Positions 6,001 to 9,709 of a stretch of 11,779 bases of DNA are shown piece after piece; within the stretch, counting starts at the first letter, position 1; each line of letters opens with the position of its first letter. Source of the stretch: Amoebophrya sp. AT5.2 (lineage: Eukaryota; Sar; Dinophyceae; Syndiniales; Amoebophryaceae); assembly GCA_005223375.1 (NCBI GenBank), contig RXOD01005973.1, positions 1 to 11,779 of the forward strand, given 5' to 3'. The position numbers and the translations under genes were made by a program. The notes beneath the pieces were generated by a model. It saw only the letters and a program-made list of their open reading frames with translations. It was not told the origin of the DNA and did not search any database.

Positions 6001-8238
6001 CGTAAGTTTCCCTTGGGTTCGTGGACAAAGCTTACCCCCGGGAGGAGGGATTCCTTCATAGGCAGAGACGTGCAGGTGGTACCGGTCGAGGTTGACCAAC
6101 ACCAAATGACGACCATGGTGAAGGAGCGGAAGGAGGAGCTGGAGCGATATGACATACAAATTGCTGACGACTTCTCCAGGGCAGCGGACGAAAACAAGTT
6201 GCTGCACGCTGAACGCAGTTTCAACATCACCAGGGACCAAAAGCCGCACACGTACGAGAAAGCCGAAAATTTGGCGTGCGGCGCGAAGGTCCTGTATGAC
6301 GGTTGGGAAATGAAAGAAGGAGTAGTTTTTGTTGTGTCGCAGGAAGCGTACGCACAGAAAATCAAAGAGGTGACGAAGGAGGAGGTTTTAGAATTCTTCA
6401 AGGGCAGAGACACTGCTAAGAACAAGTGGATGAGAAAGAAAGTAGAGAACCCCTTCAGGAAAAGAATTGGCGAAATTCTTTGGGTCACGAAGAGCAACTG
6501 CGTAATCGCGGCAGCAGCCTCCGATCTCGCTGGCGGCTTGATCAAGGCGGAGCAGGCTAACAGCTGGGACGCAGTCAAACATTACGTCAACGACTTGAGC
6601 GGGCTGATCATGATGACCAGCCATGGCGAAAGCAGTGTGAGGCGGGTAGCGCGGATCGCAAACATTCGCGAACACTATCTGCTGGGGTGTGGGGACGCGA
6701 GTAAGAGTCGCGTTGGTGGGACATTAAATTTGGCCGGGAACCTGTCGATGCGGCTGACACTGATCAGCAGCTTCTCCAAGATACCTCGCCGGGTTTTTAG
6801 TTCCAGTACGGGAATCGAACTCCTCGCACAACGTTTGCTGACAAGTGAACTCCTGTTCGCACTGCAGATCGCGCTAGATCTGCATCTTCTTTCTCTTGGT
6901 ACTCCGATTCTGCAAGTCGGAGACAACAAGAACCTGCTCAACGAGCCCAACGAAAAGAATTTGCGCTTGGACTACCAGGCGCTGCAACAACTCCGGGAGG
7001 AGAAGACGCTTGTGATGAAGCACATCCCGGGCAAGCAGAATTGGTCAGATGCATTGACCAAGGAGCCGCGTGAAGTTGTTTCTCTGCTACTATACCTGAA
7101 CTCGGTGTGGGGAATCGCCGACTGCCGCATTCTGAAAGTGATTGCTGCATTCAAGGAATCGCAGGAGAAGAAGCAACGGGGCGCAAATGAGGAAGAAATA
7201 GCAAGTGATGGCGACGAATCTGAGTCGGAAGCGGAGGAAAAGACAAAACCACCGGCGCAGAAGGTGACAGGCAGCGCACTAGTCACGGTGCAGGGAGAAA
7301 AGAAGGAGAGTGAATATGCAAAAGAAACAAAGACACTTCCTTCCTCGTTCGGCACTGTCTGTTCCTCAGGCAGTGTCAGCAACAGGAAGGAGAACGGGTA
7401 TATTCGTTCCTCTACTCCTGTTGTTGTCACGATGTCTGAGAAGATGAACACTCAGAAGAGTGGTTCTGGTGCGGGTGTTGTCGTTCCCAAACAACAAAAC
7501 CAGCGACGACAACCACGTGTACCGCGAAACGACGTGTGGTGGGAAACGGAGAAGGAAGTTCACCTCACGCACAATCGCACGCGGGTCGCTCTGTGCACAC
7601 CTTTGTCTTCGGCATTTACGACTGCTACGGCACAGCGGTTCCTCGACGACGAGCGCATCTCACGATTTCGGTGTACCGGAGGTGAACATGGAGAACTACG
7701 TGATTTTTGGCGTGGCCCGAAAAGCCACAACGTGCACCGAGTGTTGAAGGAAAATCGGGAGCGGTGGATAGGAGAAACCGTCTTCCGGAAGCGGAAAGAA
7801 TTTTTCGGCAAAGATGTACTTCCAGTACCACGCGTGCGGGAAGCGTATGGTTTGACAACCACAGGAACAAGTTCGTCTTCTACACCGCCAACGATCGATC
7901 ATGACCAGCTGTACGCGGCGCTGAAGTTTTTGGGGCCGAGCGAGCAGCAGGAGCGGCTCGATGCGAATAAGTGGACGGAGACGGAGGAGTGCTGGTACTA
8001 CGAGAACAGCGGCACTCCTGGACAGAAGCTATACCTACCATACCGCCGGAACGGCCAGCCGCAGGAAGGTGGACCGGCGGGTGGGGAACTACTCAACAAA
8101 AGAACTACGACATATATCAATCGGGATGGGAATCGAAGAACTTTTACGGATAACTGGAGAAAGAACAGTGCGGTGTTGGATCCAGAACTTGCTGATCTAA
8201 AAGCGAAGATTTTGCGAACGACGTTTTACAAGAAGTAA
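1..8238 (+). CDS. pol: Giant copia-type Pol polyprotein (protease, integrase, RT, RNase H, plus repeated novel domain)
   Basis: This frame is open from the window edge, and through the circle junction from 11710, to a TAA at 8236-8238, about 2745 codons inside the window. The first in-frame ATG is at 196; a GTG at 10 is not a credible start, so expression by frameshift from the gag-phase frame is more likely. Order: Ser/Thr/Pro-rich head; retropepsin with D-T-D at 1285-1293 and G-R at 1546; HHCC finger (His 2284 and 2299, Cys 2368 and 2377); DDE integrase (Asp 2464, Asp 2635, Glu 2743); SH3-like tail near 3235-3400; C2H2 finger; repeat A; RT (D-V-T-E-A-F at 5332, L-Y-G-C-K-D-A-P at 5491, V-D-D at 5941); RNase H (Asp 6694, Glu 6817, Asp 6922, Asp 7048); repeats B and C. 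Ordinary copia polyproteins are roughly half this size. The extra length lies in the head, the region between integrase and RT, the RT insert and the tail. Confidence 0.93.
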   Translation, partial: AEEVVVEGKRNSTSTWLKDVARGEGAPAAWKDSIDNSESSSVQPLSSPPKFTNTRLNVSSGGDVRMGGITESSADSTSSDVRSSAPPSVEPSSEQKRQEEETSSSRRADAGTLGGSTSSSVSRESQGPVPAPHPPRPSITNEQKTTVVMNRNDSRQFFDVEIKDASSDISSTPPAVPPATKPDKHEQRAISTINSLRIPTPKSSTASSENSILERKSKDEQEFLQEGMERLDSIAEYPSVYDFSMRHPSQPTTRTQRLSPASTRPSHETQQTRKKRKRMLREAALNTDYVDPQEDLVFDRHVEPAPVSAPPSSTSDTTSSNSSMEDSSTSTTAATTSGTDHSRLTDNSSMQVDANPSQHDTSSSSSRPVETATYGPSGRRQPSPARKMGPYRKMGQGFLSQKMEQYGRVLQTVKRTRQYPQHGGPVGLDTDSSHNCLPGSLLGMAQRFSRGGVVDAEEPVCFGTMAGDGVDPNAPVAKKRVMLYFRLPKDKKNRAFSAWFEIITDGNVGNFPILLGRPFLDSYSVNVCHDETPPYAVIGQEEVDLFPASNIDMLEIEFIPVGCVNKRNVVTPSIPKPRKSKIAKSSDQNQLDEILNPARTFLAREPMPSMSKVRADGETEYYFDLDDKQRAMLARSYMILAGNYGIDMQNELRDTLDEMVVAAAFASQGSDVSSSSSEPNSNPQPPSFIPASGSAEQDLNQHAPPFVPASDGEQNAQTSSSSVAPASTSSSSVQNDSSIMQRLSQEFPDLNSAELAWLQRQHRQLGHASAIENLFRGQAKRAMKRIRALCKKCCDMDDVQQIRERGALLQYASDKNQLWIADTIKSKLGRAVYVLDACTRLRVSELADDHYGGITGAAVRAVLLMRFVSQGSPPKMIFDEGTEFDNLLFKKVLRSLNIFGHSIGFKSAFRISKLERMNEQHRKNIRKLTVSPYDPHVEALAWSRASHSAIAESLDDVIEQFLATKNDSDRNEIDMLVRRELNAEHLVQMNSTPILGTVLTPYNLNSGGYYSGARDWERLREDLLEDEECKDKLDEWFTAKGKLQKIVRSSIAKKDLQEILRRCELVGRGYKRVADITRLQPGMEVYVRRSDRFRRNEVGTVVTVYEDSADVRINTGVTRYYIKDLAFITLDGEGADLEMYVDDDVGDALEVRVNNYHEDYPFLQDPVSSVRGGVSTQAGAALGEGDFGHICYECNRKFTSRNRLLQHKAEVHGDGGIECIPVPQEERPTITLAAKRGHRQPLDLDIDEDDMSSDDEAPEPPAQPPSSEHVDPMADIPEDEWIETPTHLVRWHYKPRTKSFVPLREFFPDLDFGKLTGERTTHAYFIDEPLVEYKYEDNWKRVGNGRRPSDVLHGQRKWVGRTMLTKVPSMFFHIILPHARVNTAGLPAPQPERGADNNRETVIPSGKLCDKISPWAARFEAAEQAASERLESVLKSHESSSAGDGEPAKKRANTRNMESFYSAAPTCGRVYLAKQDRVINSGHVHRDILAKLQNCVSTMELNIENGQVLLTPAAHGLIGGKKRAYDFSVLPTVSAMLEGKQSHVGRLMHTDKVCWQFSQLLNGREISDELNNKNNIDIDYVVTAVEIGKSRPLQQKYMGNFVTIRWGKSTTPEFVSEEVESWSPVEGDFWVARVYYEVPKDAHEKMQLHTSGHKSSAMEISEETARLLGFESYFVPSVRNEVRAVVKHGIFGESKDKKDVSDKNIMTSRLVVVIKVDLGTGKVSRIKSRWVSRGFQDRRFGGKKGEGLDCRSYTMSDSSFLLLLQFCQAMRSNVWFGDVTEAFLLGLSFLESYGEEYLKDPNSKVWMEVPKTIRGMSEFNFKELVELVKSLYGCKDAPLNWMKTLRRVLAALQMKQSLIDPCLWCSFATEQEERVLQQGKEAVEKYYWERIEEIDKLDKKDIEGAAAIICRQDAKYMNLPTKKKSSSAGVAIPVPAGPAADIAESSNNSQFNNPATEKLAMSLTHHYQHEGTLLGALGSHVDDTCSGGHLLYMLRIYALFRKFPLGSWTKLTPGRRDSFIGRDVQVVPVEVDQHQMTTMVKERKEELERYDIQIADDFSRAADENKLLHAERSFNITRDQKPHTYEKAENLACGAKVLYDGWEMKEGVVFVVSQEAYAQKIKEVTKEEVLEFFKGRDTAKNKWMRKKVENPFRKRIGEILWVTKSNCVIAAAASDLAGGLIKAEQANSWDAVKHYVNDLSGLIMMTSHGESSVRRVARIANIREHYLLGCGDASKSRVGGTLNLAGNLSMRLTLISSFSKIPRRVFSSSTGIELLAQRLLTSELLFALQIALDLHLLSLGTPILQVGDNKNLLNEPNEKNLRLDYQALQQLREEKTLVMKHIPGKQNWSDALTKEPREVVSLLLYLNSVWGIADCRILKVIAAFKESQEKKQRGANEEEIASDGDESESEAEEKTKPPAQKVTGSALVTVQGEKKESEYAKETKTLPSSFGTVCSSGSVSNRKENGYIRSSTPVVVTMSEKMNTQKSGSGAGVVVPKQQNQRRQPRVPRNDVWWETEKEVHLTHNRTRVALCTPLSSAFTTATAQRFLDDERISRFRCTGGEHGELRDFWRGPKSHNVHRVLKENRERWIGETVFRKRKEFFGKDVLPVPRVREAYGLTTTGTSSSSTPPTIDHDQLYAALKFLGPSEQQERLDANKWTETEECWYYENSGTPGQKLYLPYRRNGQPQEGGPAGGELLNKRTTTYINRDGNRRTFTDNWRKNSAVLDPELADLKAKILRTTFYKK
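1260..1620 (+). other. Retropepsin-like aspartic protease domain with D-T-D active site
   Basis: The segment G-L-D-T-D-S-S-H-N-C-L (Asp codon at 1285) fits the hydrophobic-D-T-G-x-S active-site loop of retroviral and retrotransposon proteases. The motif I-L-L-G-R-P-F-L at 1537-1560 fits the conserved I-x-G-R segment near the end of these enzymes. The active-site Gly is replaced by Asp (GAC at 1291-1293, one base from GGC). The distance between the two motifs, about 87 residues, is longer than in compact retropepsins. The enzyme would release Gag and Pol products. Activity is doubtful with Asp at this position. Confidence 0.75.
2250..3400 (+). other. Copia-type integrase: HHCC finger, DDE core, SH3-like C-terminal domain
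   Basis: The N-terminal finger is H-x4-H-x22-C-x2-C (His 2284 and 2299, Cys 2368 and 2377). The catalytic core has Asp 2464 in W-I-A-D-T, Asp 2635 in F-D-E-G-T-E-F, and Glu 2743 in L-E-R-M-N-E-Q-H. Exactly 35 residues lie between the second Asp and the Glu, the standard D-D-35-E spacing of retroviral-type integrases. Near 3235 the segment L-Q-P-G-M-E-V-Y-V-R-R begins a beta-rich stretch that fits an SH3-like DNA-binding tail. The triad is intact, so cDNA integration is predicted to be possible. Confidence 0.85.
3571..3636 (+). other. Classical C2H2 zinc finger between integrase and reverse transcriptase
   Basis: Cys codons at 3571 and 3580 and His codons at 3619 and 3634 give C-x2-C-x12-H-x4-H. 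The Phe and Leu sit where the C2H2 fold needs them, inside K-F-T-S-R-N-R-L-L-Q-H. A single C2H2 finger at this point is not part of the standard copia polyprotein. It might bind DNA or chromatin and steer integration, in the way chromodomains do in some Ty3/gypsy elements, but that is inference. Confidence 0.85.
3841..4101 (+). repeat. Repeated domain of unknown function, copy A (before RT)
   Basis: This is an 87-codon segment with W-I-E-T at the start, P-R-T-K-S-F-V-P-L in the first third, R-T-T-x2-Y near 3955, Y-E-D-N-W-K at 4003-4020, and a closing K-W-V-G-R-T-M-L-T-K at 4069-4098. The same ordered landmarks recur at 7534-7797 (copy B) and 7990-8235 (copy C). I do not recognise it as a named domain. 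I have an unverified impression that similar R...D-N-W...W-x-G-x-T-x-F blocks occur in copia-like proteins of dinoflagellates. Confidence 0.6.
5130..6110 (+). other. Copia-family reverse transcriptase with a large insert
   Basis: Motifs in order: K-S-R-W-V-S-R-G-F-Q from 5179; F-G-D-V-T-E-A-F-L-L-G with the first catalytic Asp at 5332; V-W-M-E-V-P near 5413; S-L-Y-G-C-K-D-A-P-L-N-W at 5488-5523; D-P-C-L-W-C at 5578; and G-S-H-V-D-D with catalytic Asps at 5944 and 5947. All match copia RT (D-V-x2-A-F-L, L-Y-G-L-K-Q-A-P, Y-V-D-D). His replaces the usual Tyr of Y-V-D-D. About 100 residues (5602-5910) separate D-P-C-L-W from V-D-D, where copia RTs have roughly 15-20. The extra stretch is charged, then Ser/Pro/Ala-rich, and looks like a surface loop. 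Confidence 0.9.
6680..7070 (+). other. Copia-type RNase H domain
   Basis: Catalytic acidic residues are in order: Asp 6694 in C-G-D-A-S-K-S, Glu 6817 in S-S-T-G-I-E-L-L-A-Q (the counterpart of copia S-S-T-E-A-E-Y), Asp 6922 in V-G-D-N-K-N-L-L, and Asp 7048 in W-S-D-A-L-T-K-E (the counterpart of A-D-I-L-T-K). The segment H-I-P-G-K-Q-N before the last Asp fits the family pattern. It would degrade the RNA strand of the RNA:DNA hybrid during cDNA synthesis. All four residues are retained, so it is predicted to be active. Confidence 0.88.
7534..7797 (+). repeat. Repeated domain of unknown function, copy B (after RNase H)
   Basis: It begins V-W-W-E-T, then H-L-T-H-N-R-T-R...T-P-L, E-R-I-S-R-F near 7651, L-R-D-F-W-R at 7693-7710, and ends R-W-I-G-E-T-V-F-R-K at 7762-7791. 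The Arg-to-Asp distance before the Trp is 16 residues, the same as in copy C. The segment between RNase H and this copy (7075-7533) is low-complexity: acidic, then Ser/Lys/Gln-rich. Confidence 0.55.
7990..8235 (+). repeat. Repeated domain of unknown function, copy C (polyprotein C-terminus)
   Basis: Landmarks in order: C-W-Y-Y-E at 7990-8004, K-L-Y-L-P-Y-R-R near 8026, K-R-T-T-T-Y at 8098-8115, F-T-D-N-W-R at 8143-8160, and a closing K-I-L-R-T-T-F-Y-K-K at 8206-8235. The closing block aligns with the W-V-G-R-T-M-L-T-K box of copy A and the W-I-G-E-T-V-F-R-K box of copy B, but lacks the Trp and Gly. The stop codon follows directly, so the polyprotein ends at a domain boundary. This is the most diverged copy. 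Confidence 0.5.
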
Positions 8239-8384
8239 TTTCATCTTCCACTACCGCGGGGTCTACGGCTGAAGAAAATAGATCGGTATTAGAAAACCAC
8301 CGGAATGCAGCCTTCGACCTGATTTTGTACCTGAATTACCATTGGGAAAGTACCTGGGACGTGGACAATGGGGCAGGGCGTTGA
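8196..8384 (+). other. Stop-free frame overlapping and extending past the pol end, -1 relative to pol
   Basis: After a TGA at 8193-8195, this frame runs 62 codons to a TGA at 8382-8384, 48 of them entirely beyond the pol stop. It has no ATG. The predicted peptide is plausible as protein (a Glu/Asn-rich part, then F-D-L-I-L-Y-L-N-Y-H-W-E-S-T-W). A -1 slip near the end of pol could add it to the polyprotein, but no canonical slippery heptamer is visible at 8196-8238. An open run of this length can occur by chance. Confidence 0.2.
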
Positions 8385-8398
8385 ATTTGAGGACTGCA

Positions 8399-8415
8399 GT
8401 GCCTTGGAAAGGCAC
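8399..8415. repeat. Perfect inverted repeat, 7-bp stem with 3-nt loop
   Basis: GTGCCTT, loop GGA, AAGGCAC. It lies about 160 bases after the pol stop. The short loop and perfect stem suggest a real hairpin in RNA or single-stranded DNA. Role unknown. Confidence 0.6.
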
Positions 8416-8535
8416 AGGAGTCAGCGGTGGATGTGTGCTTTGTTGTCTGCGGATTATGTGGGAATAACCCTAGAAATTGCCTTAAAATGCACTCGAAATT
8501 ATATTTGATTACAACTCACAATTGACTTAATTGAA

Positions 8536-8550
8536 GGCGCCACAGGCGCC
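8536..8550. repeat. GGCGCC pair forming a 6-bp GC hairpin, 3-nt loop
   Basis: GGCGCC, loop ACA, GGCGCC. Each arm is itself a palindrome, so this is both a direct and an inverted repeat. It stands out in an AT-rich neighbourhood. Confidence 0.6.
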
Positions 8551-8965
8551 AGTTTTGTACTAGAACTCACCTTTCAACGAACCTATAACTAAAGGCTATT
8601 GGGCCTATTGTTTCACCTACAGCTGTTGTGTCTCTAGCTTGGCTAGTGCGACGTCATGTGACTCTGTGTGATTCTATTTTGTTTGTCTGCAGCACTCAAA
8701 ACAGCCTCCTACAGTCGGTCTTTTGTTGTCGTTGAGCACGGCTCTGTTTTCTTATGAACTTTTCTTTGGGGAGGGATCGGTGCCTACGATTAGAACATCT
8801 TGGCACCTTCTTGCTACCTCGAACAGTCTTAGCAATTCGAGTTCGACAATTCGATTATGGGAAAGCACTATGAGGGACAATTAAGTACAAACTCACTTAC
8901 TTGACCACCTGACTGCACTGAAGAGAGACTTGAAAACCAGTGGAAAATTGCGAGAGACGCTGTGA

Positions 8966-8982
8966 GCGCTGCGATGCAGCGC
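8966..8982. repeat. Perfect inverted repeat, 7-bp GC-rich stem with 3-nt loop
   Basis: GCGCTGC, loop GAT, GCAGCGC. It lies 32 bases before the UUCG hairpin and has the same stem length and loop length as the hairpin at 8399-8415. Confidence 0.65.
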
Positions 8983-9014
8983 GTGTGAACAATGGACTTT
9001 CTTCTTGTGTAACG

Positions 9015-9038
9015 GGGCCACACCTTCGGGTGTGGCTC
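9015..9038. repeat. Strong hairpin with a C(UUCG)G tetraloop
   Basis: The eight-base-pair stem GCCACACC / GGTGTGGC (9017-9024 with 9029-9036) closes a TTCG loop with a C-G closing pair, the very stable UUCG tetraloop of structured RNAs. One G-U and one G-C pair extend it to 9015-9038. On the gag-pol strand it would be a robust RNA hairpin in the LTR or leader. Possible roles are an R-region transcription or polyadenylation signal, or part of RNA dimerisation or packaging. No role can be assigned from sequence. Confidence 0.75.
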
Positions 9039-9339
9039 AAGTCTAAACCCCAACATTTTAGCAGCAAAGCTGTGTGAAAGCTGTGCCGAGAGTGGAAGAG
9101 GTTGTTCCCCATAAGACTTTCCGTTGTGTGGATTCGTGTGAAATTGTGCCCTTTTGGTCGGTTTCTTCAGGATCTTTACCCGGGATTTCTAATATGGTGA
9201 GGCCAGAGCCCCTCGCGAACATCGATTCGACGCTCTCATCCGCAGCTTGAATCTTTTGGAGTCAGATTCATCCACACGCGGACCGCCACCTACGAAGCAA
9301 GCAGTCCGACACAAGACCTCTCCTTCTCAAGCGTGATTC

Positions 9340-9519
9340 ATGCGCGCTGACGTTGGTGACGTCGTACGAATCAAGATTGGCACGTGTCGCGGACGAAGCC
9401 ACATCTACAACCAGTGGATAATAACGCTTGTTGTACACGTGCATCAGCAGACGGTTATCGTCGAGGACGTGGAGACCGGACTTCTGTACAAGAGAAAATT
9501 CCCTGATCTTCACCCTTGA
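9340..9519 (+). CDS. Small ORF upstream of gag, 59 codons, SH3/KOW-like hypothetical
   Basis: It runs from ATG at 9340 to TGA at 9517-9519. The product alternates hydrophobic and polar residues like a small beta-barrel: G-D-V-V-R-I-K, then W-I-I-T-L-V-V-H-V, T-V-I-V-E-D, and T-G-L-L-Y-K-R-K-F-P-D-L. The pattern recalls SH3/KOW-type nucleic-acid-binding domains and the C-terminal domains of integrases, though I cannot name a family. The same frame is open upstream from 9188 to 9333 and is broken from this ORF only by a TGA at 9334-9336, so the ORF may be the end of a longer, decayed or recoded coding region. It could also be a translated leader ORF that limits gag translation, or a coding relic. 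Confidence 0.4.
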   Translation: MRADVGDVVRIKIGTCRGRSHIYNQWIITLVVHVHQQTVIVEDVETGLLYKRKFPDLHP

Positions 9520-9528
9520 AGGGAATTT
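9496..9528. repeat. Inverted repeat, 9-bp stem, 15-nt loop, at the end of the small ORF
   Basis: AAATTCCCT at 9496-9504 pairs with AGGGAATTT at 9520-9528. The loop contains the stop codon of the small upstream ORF. It lies in the presumed leader, about 180 bases before the gag ATG. Confidence 0.55.
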
Positions 9529-9709
9529 CTTCGAAACCGGTCTACGACAACGCGAGCTTCAATTGCGGCGCACCGCAAAAAAACAGAACTAAATTTAACC
9601 AGAACTACAACAAATACTTGGTACCAATCGCGCACTTTGCGCACAACTTCGTTCTCGACCACGCATTTTGCGTTCAACTTTGAGTACTTGCTGTACTGCA
9701 GACGCGGCA
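9529..9709. other. Leader immediately upstream of gag
   Basis: The gag frame is open from 9599, after a TAA at 9596-9598, but has no ATG before 9710. A C-A-A-C-A at 9608-9612 followed six bases later by TGGTACC at 9619 resembles an LTR end plus a tRNA primer-binding site. The bases after TGG match no tRNA 3' end I can recall, so I do not call it. Confidence 0.35.

Larger units (their letters stand above)
8239..9339. other. Non-coding region, presumed to contain the LTR and leader
   Basis: No credible protein gene is seen here apart from the doubtful frame at 8196-8384. It must contain the polypurine tract, LTR and primer-binding site if this is an LTR element, but with a single copy the LTR ends cannot be read off. 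Base composition is more AT-rich and T-rich than in the genes. It contains several tight inverted repeats (listed separately), a CRE-like GACGTCA at 8650-8656, two AATTCGA repeats at 8834 and 8848, and a short purine run GGGGAGGGA near 8768. A TGTTG at 8624 and a CAACA at 9051 would make copia-style LTR ends 432 bp apart, but neither flank shows a convincing polypurine tract or primer-binding site. Confidence 0.5.

Noticed and set aside
7961..8200. Plus-strand ORFs of 60-79 codons overlapping the pol C-terminus
   Set aside because: Both sit inside the pol frame where copy C of the repeated domain is encoded; no recognisable features.
8536..8550. GGCGCC motifs as a lysine-tRNA type primer-binding site
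   Set aside because: Only the first few bases would match and the following bases do not; better explained as a short hairpin.
9194..9250. Short ATG ORF of 18 codons before the small upstream ORF
   Set aside because: Too short and without protein-like pattern; at most a leader uORF.
9619..9633. TGGTACC segment as tRNA primer-binding site
   Set aside because: Starts with TGG as required, but the rest matches no tRNA 3' end I can recall; needs a tRNA database comparison.
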